The notes under the pieces: model-generated | Seen by the model: the letters and a program-made list of their open reading frames with translations, nothing else | What the model was told of the DNA's origin: nothing | Database searches by the model: none | Shown here: piece after piece, positions 54,027 to 63,320 of the stretch | Layout of the letters: each line of letters opens with the position of its first letter | Position numbering within the stretch: position 1 is the stretch's first letter | NCBI RefSeq assembly: GCF_000192575.1 | Contig: NZ_GL876926.1 | Span: forward strand, 895,929 to 959,928 | Reading direction: 5' to 3' | DNA: 64,000 nt | Source of the DNA: Novosphingobium nitrogenifigens DSM 19370 | GTDB lineage: Bacteria; Pseudomonadota; Alphaproteobacteria; Sphingomonadales; Sphingomonadaceae | Made by a program: the position numbers and the translations under genes

Positions 54027-54751
54027 TGACCATGGGCGCAAGTCCGCTGTCCGGACAGGTCGCACTCGTCACCGGCGCAAGCCGGGGCATCGGTGCGGCT
54101 ACCGCCAAGGCTCTTGCTGCGGCAGGCGCCCATGTCATTCTGGTCGCGCGCACGGCGCGCGACCTCGAAGCCGTCGAACAGTCGATTTTCGACGCAGGCG
54201 GCAGCGCGACAATCGCGCCTGCCGATCTGGCCGAGCCCGATTCCATCGCCCGCCTTGCGACCGCCCTAGCCGAACGCTGGGAAGCACTCGACATCCTGGT
54301 CATCAATGCGGCGGTCCTGCCGGTCCTCACCCCGGTCTGGCAGATCGAACCGCGCGATCTCAATCGCGCGCTCGTGCTCAATGTCGCGGCAACGCAGGCC
54401 TTGATCGCGGCCTTTCACCCCCTGCTCAAAAAGAGCAAGGGTGCCCGCGTGATCGGCGTCACCAGCAGCGTCGGCGCCAATCCGCGCGCCTATTGGGGGG
54501 CCTATGGCGCAACCAAGGCGGCATTCGACAACCTGCTCGATTCCTATGCGCAAGAAGTGCGCGGCATTTCCGCGATCCGCGTCGCCATTCTCGATCCCGG
54601 CGCCACGCGCACCGGCATGCGGGCAAAAGCCTATCCGGGTGAGGACCCGGAAAGCGTGAAGGCACCCGAAGTCGTGGCGGACCGGATCACGGCACTTGCA
54701 AGCGAAGACTTCGCCAGCCCCCACCGCGAACGGGTCGAAAGACCGGCCTGA
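54026..54751 (+). CDS. Short-chain dehydrogenase/reductase
   Basis: Classical SDR of 241 residues: TGASRGIG at residues 16-23, NAAV in place of NNAG, catalytic Ser in VTSSVG and YGATK. VARTARDLEAVE suggests NADP(H). It overlaps purF by one base and is thus co-translated, a conserved order in sphingomonads, but the substrate is unknown. Confidence 0.88.
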   Translation: MTMGASPLSGQVALVTGASRGIGAATAKALAAAGAHVILVARTARDLEAVEQSIFDAGGSATIAPADLAEPDSIARLATALAERWEALDILVINAAVLPVLTPVWQIEPRDLNRALVLNVAATQALIAAFHPLLKKSKGARVIGVTSSVGANPRAYWGAYGATKAAFDNLLDSYAQEVRGISAIRVAILDPGATRTGMRAKAYPGEDPESVKAPEVVADRITALASEDFASPHRERVERPA

Positions 54752-54778
54752 CCCAAGCGTCACGCGACAAATGCCGAA

Positions 54779-54806
54779 TTAACCTAATCAGCAAAGAACG
54801 GGTTAA
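54779..54806 (+). promoter_or_regulatory. TTAACC-N16-GGTTAA inverted repeat upstream of pilZ
   Basis: TTAACC (54779-54784) and GGTTAA (54801-54806) are opposed arms in the AT-rich part of the 135-base spacer before the PilZ gene. The arms resemble CtrA half-sites, though the spacing is not the classical TTAA-N7-TTAA. Regulation by CtrA is only a guess. Confidence 0.4.
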
Positions 54807-54886
54807 TTTTCCAAGCGGTATTCCTCTCAGGATGAGGCGAATTCCGTCGGGTAACGGCAGGCGTTTGCGGACTCGAGGCAGAGCCA

Positions 54887-55264
54887 ATGAGCACCACCTG
54901 GAACGATTCCCGGTTCGGCCCGGGCAGTTACGAACATTCCTCGCAAGAGGATCGCAGTGCGCCCCGCGTGCGGGTCCATATCACCGCGTCCTTGCGTCCT
55001 TCCGGCGCGCGCGGCTTTTCGACAACCGTCCGCGATCTGTCGCTTGGTGGCTTTACCGCCTCGTCCCCCGGACGGCTGCAACCGCAAAACCGGTGCTGGA
55101 TCACATTCCCCGGTTTTGAGGCGATGCAGGCCGAAGTGATCTGGTGGGAAGCGGGAATCGTCGGCGCGGCCTTTGACACCATGCTTCACCCCGCGATTTT
55201 CGAAGAGATCGTCAATCGCCATTCGAACCTGGGGCTGAGCCTCGATCCCGATCAGCCCTCTTGA
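54887..55264 (+). CDS. PilZ-domain protein
   Basis: Single-domain c-di-GMP-binding protein of 125 residues. Both ligand motifs are visible: RSAPRVRV (R-x3-R) near residue 23 and DLSLGGF ((D/N)-x-S-x2-G) near residue 50. There is no other domain, so it probably acts by protein contact. It converges with the photolyase gene, overlapping by 13 bases. Confidence 0.88.
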   Translation: MSTTWNDSRFGPGSYEHSSQEDRSAPRVRVHITASLRPSGARGFSTTVRDLSLGGFTASSPGRLQPQNRCWITFPGFEAMQAEVIWWEAGIVGAAFDTMLHPAIFEEIVNRHSNLGLSLDPDQPS

Positions 55265-56619
55265 GCTTTGAAACCGGCATGGGCGGCAAGCGCGCGTGCC
55301 CGTGCATGGGGATGGTCGATCAACGGCGCCGGATAGCCCCGAGGACGAATGCGCGGATCGTGGATGTCCGCATCCGCTACATCGGACAACTCGGGCACCC
55401 AGCGGCGGATATAGCCTGCCGCATCGAACTTGGGTGACTGGGTCAGCGGCGCCATGATCCGGACGAACATGTTGGAATCGACGCCCGTCCCGGCCGTCCA
55501 CTGCCAGTTGACCGCATTGATCGCGTGATCGGCATCCACCAGCGTGTCCCAGAACCACCGCTCGCCTTCCCGCCAGTCAATCAGCAGGTGCTTTACGAGG
55601 AAGCTGGCCGCGATCATGCGGACCCGGTTGTGCATCCATCCGGTCGCCCACAGTTCGCGCATTCCCGCGTCGACGATCGGATAGCCGGTCATCCCCGTCT
55701 GCCAGGCACGCAAGTCGTCCGCATCCTCGCGCCAGGGAAACCGTTCGAACGCCTCGCGCGCGCTGCGTCCGGCATAGTCGGGCATCTGCAACAGCACATT
55801 GGCGGCATAATCCCGCCAACCCACTTCGCCGAGGAAAGTGGAAACCGATCCCCCCGCATCGGCGACAGAGTGCCATACGGTCGCAGCCGAAATCTCGCCG
55901 AAATGCAAATGGGGGGAAAGCCGTGAAGTCCCCTCCACCGAGGGAAAATTGCGCCACTCGCCATAACGCGACGCTTTGCCGATGAACATGTCGAGCCGTT
56001 CGTGCGCACCGACCTCACCCGGCGTCCATCTCGTCCTGAAACCGGCGGCCCAGTCCGGCCTTGTCGGCACAAGGGTCCAGTCATCAAGGCGGTCACCGTC
56101 GGGCCATGATGCCGGTGCATCGATCCTGCCCGGCGCTGGCACCGGTCGATGCGTCGGCATCCGTTCCGACAAGGCTCGCCAGAACGGGGTGTATATCTTG
56201 TAGGGCAGACCCGATCCGGTCAGCACGGTTCCCGGGGGTGCGAGATATTGACCCTCGTGAAGGACAAGATCGAGCGTCTTGGCGACTGCTCGTTCGGCAT
56301 TGCGCCACCAGGGTTCGACATGAGCAAGCGCATGGACGCGCCGGGCACCAACTTCGCGCGCCAGTTCGGCCAATTCCCGATGCGCAGGTCCCCTCCGAAG
56401 GATCAGACGCGAACCGCGTTGTCGCAACCCCTCGTCGAGGCTTTTCAGGCTGTGGTGAAGCCACCAGCGCGACGCGCCGCCCATCCGGCGATGTCGCGGG
56501 GTTTCGTCGTCGAGAACATAGACCGGGACAACCGGTCCCTCGGCTGCGGCAGCAAGGAATGCGGCCTGATCGGCCAGACGAAGATCCTGGCGCAGCCAGA
56601 CAAGAACGGGGGCGGTCAT
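55252..56619 (-). CDS. phrB: Deoxyribodipyrimidine photolyase
   Basis: FAD-dependent CPD photolyase of 455 residues that splits UV-induced pyrimidine dimers with blue light. The N-terminal antenna domain begins VLVWLRQDLRLADQ. The FAD domain shows TSRLSPHLHFGEIS, WRDYAANVL, GYPIVDAGMRELWATGWMHNRVRM and DADHAINAVNWQWTAGTG. AAGGGGG lies upstream of ATG 56619. The LexA-controlled SplB-like gene at 40-42 kb is a possible partner in UV response, though distant. Confidence 0.95.
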   Translation of the reverse strand: MTAPVLVWLRQDLRLADQAAFLAAAAEGPVVPVYVLDDETPRHRRMGGASRWWLHHSLKSLDEGLRQRGSRLILRRGPAHRELAELAREVGARRVHALAHVEPWWRNAERAVAKTLDLVLHEGQYLAPPGTVLTGSGLPYKIYTPFWRALSERMPTHRPVPAPGRIDAPASWPDGDRLDDWTLVPTRPDWAAGFRTRWTPGEVGAHERLDMFIGKASRYGEWRNFPSVEGTSRLSPHLHFGEISAATVWHSVADAGGSVSTFLGEVGWRDYAANVLLQMPDYAGRSAREAFERFPWREDADDLRAWQTGMTGYPIVDAGMRELWATGWMHNRVRMIAASFLVKHLLIDWREGERWFWDTLVDADHAINAVNWQWTAGTGVDSNMFVRIMAPLTQSPKFDAAGYIRRWVPELSDVADADIHDPRIRPRGYPAPLIDHPHARARALAAHAGFKAQEG

Positions 56620-56648
56620 CGCCCCCTTCTGCTCTCCCCCGGCAATCC

Positions 56649-56676
56649 CGCGACCTGCCCTTTGGGGCAGATCGCG
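56649..56676 (-). terminator. Hairpin between korB and phrB
   Basis: CGCGA-C-CTGCCC and GGGCAG-A-TCGCG form an 11-pair stem with one mismatch and a four-base loop, 22 bases after the korB stop on the minus strand. It has no T run. It probably marks the 3' end of the korAB message. Confidence 0.5.
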
Positions 56677-56698
56677 GACTACAGAGAGAGGAAGGTTA

Positions 56699-57715
56699 TC
56701 AGCCCTCGACCGTCCAGGTCTGGCCCTTGGCCAGCAAGGCGGCGAGATCGGGGGTGCGCCCCGCACGCGCCTTGGCGTCCTGCGACAGCAGCGCGCTTTC
56801 GTAGGTCGGACGCGGATCGTCATAGATCACGCCGAGCGCCATCGGATAAGCACCGAACGGCATTTCGACGAGCATGTGCGCAATTGCACGGTTGGTCTGG
56901 TCGTGGACCAGAACGCCCGCCGCCTGCCAGTCGCCATCGACGACATCGACGACCTTGAGACGCAGCGCCGCCACATCGAGCGCGATACCCTTGGTGCCCT
57001 TGGCATAGAGCATCGGTTCGCCGTGCTTCACCCAGAGCTGGGTTGCATCGGCCACCGGCTTGGCGGTGAAATCGTCGAAACGATCCTTGTTGTAGACGAT
57101 GCAGTTCTGGAAGATCTCGACGAACGCAGCGCCCTGATGGGCATGCGCGGCCTTGAGAACGGTCGTCAGATCCTTGGACACGTCATAGGCGCGCGCGATG
57201 AAGCGCCCGCCCGAGCCCAGCGCGAATGCGCAAGGCGAGGCCGGGTGATCGACCGAGCCGAGCGGCGTCGTCGGCGACGGCGTGCCTTCGCGACTGGTGG
57301 GCGAATACTGCCCCTTGGTCAGGCCGTAGATCTCGTTGTTGAACAACAGGATCTGCGTGTTCACGTTGCGACGGATCACGTGCATCGTGTGGTTGCCGCC
57401 GATCGACATGCCGTCACCGTCACCGGTCACGAGCCAGACGTCGAGCTCCGGATTGGCAAGCTTGATCCCGGTGGCAAACGCCGGAGCGCGCCCATGGATC
57501 GTGTGGAAGCCATAGCTTTCGACATAGTAGGGGAAACGGCTGGAGCAGCCGATCCCTGACACGAACACGGTCTTGGACGGGTCGGCGCCGATTTCGGGCA
57601 GCGTGCGCTGCACCGCCTTCAGGATCGCATAGTCGCCGCAGCCCGGGCACCAGCGAACTTCCTGATCGGTTTCCCAATCCTTGATAGTGGTCTTGATCGC
57701 GGTCATCTCGTTCAT
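56699..57715 (-). CDS. korB: 2-oxoacid:ferredoxin oxidoreductase, beta subunit
   Basis: ThDP-binding beta subunit of 338 residues. RWCPGCGDYAIL at the N-terminus, GIGCSSRFP and the ThDP-Mg motif TGDGDGMSIGGNH...NNEIYGLTKGQ are typical. Most likely substrate is 2-oxoglutarate, giving succinyl-CoA and reduced ferredoxin, but 2-oxoacid choice is not fixed by sequence. It follows korA after 13 bases. Confidence 0.93.
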   Translation of the reverse strand: MNEMTAIKTTIKDWETDQEVRWCPGCGDYAILKAVQRTLPEIGADPSKTVFVSGIGCSSRFPYYVESYGFHTIHGRAPAFATGIKLANPELDVWLVTGDGDGMSIGGNHTMHVIRRNVNTQILLFNNEIYGLTKGQYSPTSREGTPSPTTPLGSVDHPASPCAFALGSGGRFIARAYDVSKDLTTVLKAAHAHQGAAFVEIFQNCIVYNKDRFDDFTAKPVADATQLWVKHGEPMLYAKGTKGIALDVAALRLKVVDVVDGDWQAAGVLVHDQTNRAIAHMLVEMPFGAYPMALGVIYDDPRPTYESALLSQDAKARAGRTPDLAALLAKGQTWTVEG

Positions 57716-57728
57716 GGAAATGGTTCCC

Positions 57729-59624
57729 TCAGGCCAGCGCTGCTTCGATCGCGGCTTCGATCTCGGCAATGGTGAAAGGCTGGCCGCTGGTCTTGGTCAG
57801 CGGGCGGGCATCGATCAGATACTGGTCGCGCAGAACGGTCTTGAACTGGCCGGAGTTCATTTCGGGGACCAGCACGCGTTCGTATCCGCGCAGAAGGTCG
57901 CCGAGATTTTCCGGCAAGGGCCAGACATGACGGACGTGAACATGGCTGACGTCGAGCCCCTTGCGGCGCGCACGACGAACGGCCTGATGGATCGGGCCGA
58001 ACGTGCTGCCCCAACCGACCAGAACCAGCTTGCCGCTCGCATCACCCAGAGTGACTTCCTGCGCCGGAATGCTCTTGGCGATACCATCGACCTTCGCCTT
58101 GCGGGCGTCGCTCATGATCTGGTGGCTGGCGGGCGAATAGTCGATCGCACCGGTCAGCGGGTTCTTCTCGATCCCGCCGATGCGGTGCATCAAGCCCGGC
58201 GTGCCGGCCTTGATCCAGGGGCGAGCGCCCTTTTCGTCGCGAGCAAAGGGATGAAGCTCCCCATCGGGACCGTTGGGTTCTTCAAGGAACGTGACCGGGA
58301 ACGGCTCATAAGCCTTGGGATCGGGCACCTTCCACGGTTCGGAGGCATTGGCGATGTAGCCGTCGGTCAGCAGAATGACCGGGGTCATGTACTGCGTCGC
58401 GATACGGCAAGCCTCGATCGCGCAGTCGAACGCGTCGGACGGGCTGCGCGCGGCGATCACCGGGATCGGCGCGTCGCCGTTGCGGCCATAGACAGCCTGA
58501 TAGAGGTCCGACTGTTCGGTCTTGGTCGGAAGACCGGTCGAGGGACCGCCACGCTGCGAGTTGACGATCACCAGCGGCAATTCGGTCATGACCGCAAGGC
58601 CCATGGCCTCGGTCTTGAGTGCGATGCCCGGCCCCGACGACGAGGTAACGCCGAGCTGTCCTGCATAGGACGCGCCGATCGCCGATGCGATCGCGGCGAT
58701 TTCGTCCTCGGCCTGGAACGTCGTCACTCCGAATTCCTTGAGCTTGGCAAGGTTGTGGAGGATCGACGAGGCGGGCGTAATCGGATAGCCGCCGAAGAAC
58801 ATCGGCAGGTTGGCAAGCTGGGCCCCGGCAACGAGACCGTAGCTGATCGATTCAGCGCCGGTGACCGTGCGGTAGAGACCCGGTTCGCTTTCGACCGGAC
58901 CGATGTGGACCTGACGCAGCGGGCCCGACAGTTCGGCGGTTTCGCCATAGGCGTGACCGGCATTGAGCGCAGCGATGTTGGCGTCGGCCAGAACCTTGTT
59001 CTTGGCGAACTTGCCATTGAGCCAGTCGATCAGCGGCTGACGATCGCGGTCGAACATCCACAGCGCAAGGCCGAGCGTCCACATGTTCTTGCAGCGCAGC
59101 GCTTCCTTGTTGCCAAGGCCGAAGGGCTTCACCGCATCGAGCGTGCGTGCCGAAATGTCGAACGAGAGCAGCTGCCACTTTTCAAGGCTGCCGTCCTCGA
59201 GCGGGTTGCTCTCGTACTTGGCCTTTTCCAGGTTGCGCTTCGAGAACTCCCCGCTGTCGGCAATGATGAGCCCGCCCGGCTTGAGCAGGGGCAGGTTCAC
59301 CTTGAGCGCAGCAGGGTTCATCGCGATCAGCACGTCGGGACGATCCCCGGCGGTATCGATCTCGGTCGAGCCGAAATTGATCTGGAACGCCGAAACGCCG
59401 AACAGCGTCCCTTGCGGCGCGCGGATTTCTGCCGGGAAGTCGGGGAACGTCGAAAGATCGTTACCCGAAAGCGCGGTCGAAAGGGTAAATTGCCCGCCGG
59501 TAAGCTGCATCCCGTCGCCGGAGTCACCGGCAAAACGGACTACCACTGCCTCGGGAGCCGCGAGCCCCGCGCTGTCCTTTCCGCCGGTCAGCGCATCGGG
59601 CCCGTCCATCATTGCTGTCGCCAT
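57729..59624 (-). CDS. korA: 2-oxoacid:acceptor oxidoreductase, fused gamma-alpha subunit
   Basis: 631 residues. The N-terminal gamma domain (VVRFAGDSGDGMQLTGGQF) is fused to the alpha/pyrimidine-binding domain (GGYPITPASSILH, QAEDEIAAIASAIGASYAG, TSSSGPGIALKTEAMGLA). This fused form plus KorB is the oxygen-tolerant two-subunit type found in aerobes. ATG at 59624 is set by homology; the frame runs upstream to 59771 without conservation. Confidence 0.92.
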   Translation of the reverse strand: MATAMMDGPDALTGGKDSAGLAAPEAVVVRFAGDSGDGMQLTGGQFTLSTALSGNDLSTFPDFPAEIRAPQGTLFGVSAFQINFGSTEIDTAGDRPDVLIAMNPAALKVNLPLLKPGGLIIADSGEFSKRNLEKAKYESNPLEDGSLEKWQLLSFDISARTLDAVKPFGLGNKEALRCKNMWTLGLALWMFDRDRQPLIDWLNGKFAKNKVLADANIAALNAGHAYGETAELSGPLRQVHIGPVESEPGLYRTVTGAESISYGLVAGAQLANLPMFFGGYPITPASSILHNLAKLKEFGVTTFQAEDEIAAIASAIGASYAGQLGVTSSSGPGIALKTEAMGLAVMTELPLVIVNSQRGGPSTGLPTKTEQSDLYQAVYGRNGDAPIPVIAARSPSDAFDCAIEACRIATQYMTPVILLTDGYIANASEPWKVPDPKAYEPFPVTFLEEPNGPDGELHPFARDEKGARPWIKAGTPGLMHRIGGIEKNPLTGAIDYSPASHQIMSDARKAKVDGIAKSIPAQEVTLGDASGKLVLVGWGSTFGPIHQAVRRARRKGLDVSHVHVRHVWPLPENLGDLLRGYERVLVPEMNSGQFKTVLRDQYLIDARPLTKTSGQPFTIAEIEAAIEAALA

Positions 59625-59673
59625 CGTATTCCTCGCTCGCGGGGGCCGGTTTGTCGCCGTTGGCCCTGCCCCA

Positions 59674-59694
59674 TCACAAATCCGGTCACAAATC
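59674..59694 (-). promoter_or_regulatory. Direct repeat in the korA upstream spacer
   Basis: TCACAAATC occurs at 59674-59682 and 59686-59694 (12-base period), about 50 bases before korA, in a 350-base spacer between divergent genes (59625-59974). The repeat is next to a TATAAC stretch. It could be an operator. The rest of the spacer shows nothing recognisable apart from short A/T-rich runs. Confidence 0.4.
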
Positions 59695-59974
59695 TGTATA
59701 ACCTTGCCGGCGCGCCTACCGCCCGTTCGCGTCAAGCGCAAAAAAGAAATTCTCTTCGCGCATGATTCCAAACCCGCACAGTGACGATTTTTGCCCGATC
59801 ACCGGCTACAGCCTCTCAAACGCCCTTGTTTCCCTATCCATGATCGCGCCCAAGGCACCTAGTCAAGTTTCAAAACCGCACTTACCCATGCCATGAAGTC
59901 CCACAATCGGCCTCTGCGCCCGATGCGCGACTCCGGCCCGCACCAGTGGGCCGCCCCAATGGTTGAGAGGATCA

Positions 59975-60958
59975 ATGCAGATCATGGCAGAACTCGAAAC
60001 GGTCAACACCCCGCCCGCCGACACCCCGTTCATCCGCCCCGATGTCCGGGCTTTCCTCGATTTCCTCAACACCATGGGCAGCACGCCGATGAGCGCGCTG
60101 ACGCCCGAATTGGCGCGCCAGACGTATCTTGCGATGACGAGCGTTGGCGAACGCGAACCGCTGCCCCTGCCCGTCATCCGCGATCTTGCCGCGCCCGGCC
60201 CTGCCTGCGCGATCCCTTTGCGCCTCTATGACGCGCGCGCGGAACGGGAACCGGGGCCGGTCATCCTGTTCTTCCACGGCGGAGGTTTCGTCATCGGCGA
60301 CCTTGCCACACACCATGCGTTCTGTACCGAACTTGCAAGCGCGCTCGACCTTCCGGTGGTGGCGGTCGATTATCGCCTCGCCCCCGAGCACCCGTTCCCT
60401 GCCGCCCCGGACGATTGCGAGGCCGCTGCACGCTGGGTCGCGCAAAATCCGCCGGAACTGGGGCGCATCGCGACCGGCCTCATCCTGACCGGCGACTCGG
60501 CAGGGGGAAATCTTGCCATCGTGACCGCACGAGCACTGGTCGAACAGCCCGCCGCCGTGCCGGTCATTCTGCAGGCGCCGATCTATCCGGTCACCGACGA
60601 CCGCATCGATCACCCCTCGTTTCGCGAATTTGCCGACGGCTTCATGCTGACGGCCGACACCATGTCATGGTTTTCCAATGCTTATCAGCCACAAGCCGGG
60701 CATCCGCGTGCCTATCCTGTGTACAATGACCATGCGCAAACCCCGCCGACCGTGCTAGTGACCGCCGGACTCGACCCTATCCGCGACAGCGGGCGGGTCT
60801 ACGGGGCGGAACTGGTCCGCGCCGGAGCCAGCCTGACGTTCCTCGAGATGTCGGGGACGATCCATGGCTTTATCCAGTTGCGCAAGGCGATCCCGAGCGC
60901 ACAGGACGACATTGCGACCATCTTCGCTGCCATCCGGCAGCAACTGGAACGGATATGA
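59975..60958 (+). CDS. Alpha/beta-hydrolase, hormone-sensitive-lipase family esterase
   Basis: 327 residues. The oxyanion motif HGGGF, nucleophile GDSAGG, acid in [11 protein letters not shown] and His in GTIHGF form the complete catalytic set of the HSL (family IV) esterases. There is no signal peptide. GAGAGG lies four bases before the ATG at 59975. Its stop overlaps rppH as ATGA. Confidence 0.92.
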   Translation: MQIMAELETVNTPPADTPFIRPDVRAFLDFLNTMGSTPMSALTPELARQTYLAMTSVGEREPLPLPVIRDLAAPGPACAIPLRLYDARAEREPGPVILFFHGGGFVIGDLATHHAFCTELASALDLPVVAVDYRLAPEHPFPAAPDDCEAAARWVAQNPPELGRIATGLILTGDSAGGNLAIVTARALVEQPAAVPVILQAPIYPVTDDRIDHPSFREFADGFMLTADTMSWFSNAYQPQAGHPRAYPVYNDHAQTPPTVLVTAGLDPIRDSGRVYGAELVRAGASLTFLEMSGTIHGFIQLRKAIPSAQDDIATIFAAIRQQLERI

Positions 60959-61491
60959 TGACTGATCAATCTGCGACTGATCAATTTGCCGGGCTTCCTT
61001 ATCGCCCCTGCGTGGGCGTGATGCTTGTCAATGCGCATGGCCGGGTCTTTGTGGGCCAGAGAATCGACAGCCGCGAACGTGCCCTGCGCGGCGAGGCCTC
61101 GACCGGCGAAGGCGACGCCTGGCAAATGCCGCAAGGCGGGATCGACGATGGCGAGGAACTGCGCCCGGCGGCCTTGCGCGAACTCTATGAGGAAACCGGC
61201 ATAACCGCTGAGCTGGTGCAGGTCCTTGCCGAATCGCGCGAGGAATATTTCTACGACCTGCCACCCGAACTCATCGGCAAGCTGTGGAAGGGGCGCTATC
61301 GCGGTCAGCGCCAGAAGTGGCTGCTGATCCGCTTCAACGGCGAAGACAGCCAGGTCGATCTCAACGTCCATAACCCGGCCGAATTTGCCGAATGGAAATG
61401 GGTCGACCCCGAACTGCTTCCCGAACTGATCGTGCCGTTCAAGCGCCGCGTCTATCGCCAGGTGCTCGAAGAATTCCGCACTCTGATCTGA
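60955..61491 (+). CDS. rppH: RNA pyrophosphohydrolase (Nudix)
   Basis: 178 residues. The Nudix box spans residues 61-83 ([23 protein letters not shown]), with WQMPQGG just before, as in RppH/NudH. It removes pyrophosphate from 5'-triphosphate mRNA ends to start decay, or hydrolyses dinucleoside polyphosphates. Overlap with the hydrolase gene shows co-translation. Confidence 0.93.
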   Translation: MMTDQSATDQFAGLPYRPCVGVMLVNAHGRVFVGQRIDSRERALRGEASTGEGDAWQMPQGGIDDGEELRPAALRELYEETGITAELVQVLAESREEYFYDLPPELIGKLWKGRYRGQRQKWLLIRFNGEDSQVDLNVHNPAEFAEWKWVDPELLPELIVPFKRRVYRQVLEEFRTLI

Positions 61492-61545
61492 TTTGCTCCC
61501 GGTTGCGGGCCCGTTTCAGGCCCGTTCCGGAGATAAGACCTGCCC

Positions 61546-62052
61546 TTAGTTCGTTTCGGCCACCGGTTGCGGCTTGACCGCCTCGGCCGAAACGACCTTG
61601 GGCGCGGGTCCCTTGGCAATCGCAGCCGCCAGAGCCTGCGTCTCGCCACATCCCTTGCCGCACAGGCCTTCGAGGCGAACGAGATTGGCTTTCGCCTTGT
61701 CCAGCGCGCCCTTCTCCGCCATCGCGGTGCCTTCACCGGAAATCGCAGCAAGATTGCCCGGATCGCGATCCAGCACGACCTTGTAATAATGGATCGCCTT
61801 GCCGGGCAGGCCTCCCTTGCGCGCAGTATCGCCCAGCGCGACGAACGTCCCGACATAACCCGGATCAATCGTCAGCGCGGCTTCGAAAGCATCCGTGGCG
61901 CTGTTGAGATCGCCATGTTCGAGCGCGGCCCGCCCTGCTGCCAGCAAAGCCTGCGCCCGTGGATCCACCGGATCGTTGACCCGCGCCGATCCCATGCTCC
62001 CCGTCACGGCCAGTGCGAGAGACAAGGCAAGGGCGGCGGGAAAATAGCGCAT
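61546..62052 (-). CDS. Periplasmic TPR-repeat protein
   Basis: 168 residues with signal peptide (FPAALALSLALAVTGSMGSA). Two to three TPR units follow: ALLAAGRAALEHGDLNSATDAFEAALTIDPG, VGTFVALGDTARKGGLPGKAIHYYKVVLDRDPG and a third, less regular one with a Cys pair (LCGKGCGE). A scaffold role is probable; the partner is unknown. AAGGAG precedes the ATG at 62052. Confidence 0.82.
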   Translation of the reverse strand: MRYFPAALALSLALAVTGSMGSARVNDPVDPRAQALLAAGRAALEHGDLNSATDAFEAALTIDPGYVGTFVALGDTARKGGLPGKAIHYYKVVLDRDPGNLAAISGEGTAMAEKGALDKAKANLVRLEGLCGKGCGETQALAAAIAKGPAPKVVSAEAVKPQPVAETN

Positions 62053-62117
62053 CAGCAACTCCTTGACCGGCGTATCGGTCTTTCGTGTGCGACCGGTTTG
62101 CATGGCCGTATCGATTA

Positions 62118-63299
62118 TCATGCGGCCACCAGGTTTGCGAAGTAAAACCCGTCGGTTCCGTCATGTCCCGGAGTGAGGCGCCAGCCCGGCCCGTGCCCGC
62201 GCCCGATCGGCGCATCGACAGGCACGGTGCGCCATCCCGGATAACGAGCGAGAAAGGCGCCAACCGCATCGGCGCCTTCTTCATCAAGCAGCGAGCAGGT
62301 GATGAACGTGATCCGACCGCCGGGACGAACCAGTTCCACCGCAAGATCGAGGACATGGGCCTGCGCCCGCGCATAACGCACAATGGTCTCAGGCGTAAGG
62401 CGCCAGCGCGCTTCGGGATTGCGTCGCCATGTGCCCGTCCCCGAACACGGCGCATCGACCAGGACCGCGTCCGCCTTGCCGGCAAAGCCGCGCAAGGCTT
62501 CCCGTTCGCGCCCCGCGTCGAGCAGGCAGGTTTCGACCGTGGCCCCTGCCCGCGCAGCCCGTTCGGGCAACCGCGACAGGCGTGCCCGGTCGATGTCGCA
62601 GGCGACAAGGCGCCCGCGATTTTCCATCGCCGCTGCAAGAGCCAGAGTCTTGCCCCCTGCTCCGGCGCAAAGGTCGATCACGGTTTCGCCCGGCTGAGCA
62701 TGAAGGGCGGTACAGGCCAGTTGACTGCCCGCGTCCTGCACCTCGAACAGACCTTCGGCAAATTCGGGCCAGCTTTCCGCCGGCGTTCCCGATGCCAGAC
62801 GCAGGGAATCGGGGACAGGCCCCGGCTCTGCGGCAACCGGCAACCGAGCGAGCAAGGCGTCGCGCGTGACCTTAAGGCGATTGACGCGCAAGTCGAGTGG
62901 CGCGCGATCGAGAAGCGCAGCCTGTTCACGCTCGTCGAGACCGCTTTGGGTCAGACGCCGGACGAGCCAGCCCGGCGCGACACCGCCCGAAGCGGGCCGT
63001 TCCGACGGGTCGATGGGAGCCGGACCATACCGCGATCCATCAAACAGGGCAGAAAGGTCGGCATTGCCCGATGCAAGACGGAGAATCGCGGCGCGTCCGT
63101 CCGCCGGAATATCTCCGCAGGCCCGGATCGCGTCCCAGGCGAGATCGCGGATCGCCCGCCGGTCTTTCGACCCGACGAAGCGACGTTGGCGAAACCATTC
63201 GGCCGCAATGCGGTCTGCCGACGCGCCCTGCCGACGCGCGGCTGCGATCACCTCGTCAAGGATGTCGATCGCCGCCTGAACACGCGCCGCAGGGTTCAC
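62118..63299 (-). CDS. RsmB/NOP-type rRNA (cytosine-C5) methyltransferase
   Basis: 393 residues. An N-terminal NusB-like region is followed by the SAM domain: DLCAGAGGKTLALA, CDIDRARL, VDAPCSGTGTWRRNPEARW and TCSLLDEEGAD, giving both cysteines of the m5C mechanism. It is shorter than RsmB, so the exact target base is not known. It is 21 bases downstream of guaB. Confidence 0.9.
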   Translation of the reverse strand: MNPAARVQAAIDILDEVIAAARRQGASADRIAAEWFRQRRFVGSKDRRAIRDLAWDAIRACGDIPADGRAAILRLASGNADLSALFDGSRYGPAPIDPSERPASGGVAPGWLVRRLTQSGLDEREQAALLDRAPLDLRVNRLKVTRDALLARLPVAAEPGPVPDSLRLASGTPAESWPEFAEGLFEVQDAGSQLACTALHAQPGETVIDLCAGAGGKTLALAAAMENRGRLVACDIDRARLSRLPERAARAGATVETCLLDAGREREALRGFAGKADAVLVDAPCSGTGTWRRNPEARWRLTPETIVRYARAQAHVLDLAVELVRPGGRITFITCSLLDEEGADAVGAFLARYPGWRTVPVDAPIGRGHGPGWRLTPGHDGTDGFYFANLVAA

Positions 63300-63320
63300 G
63301 GGAGTGCGCTACCCGAAGCC

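Noticed and set aside
59625..59974. Hidden small gene in the 350-base korA/hydrolase spacer
   Set aside because: Short frames there lack ribosome-binding sites and coding-like third-position GC bias; only the TCACAAATC repeat stands out.
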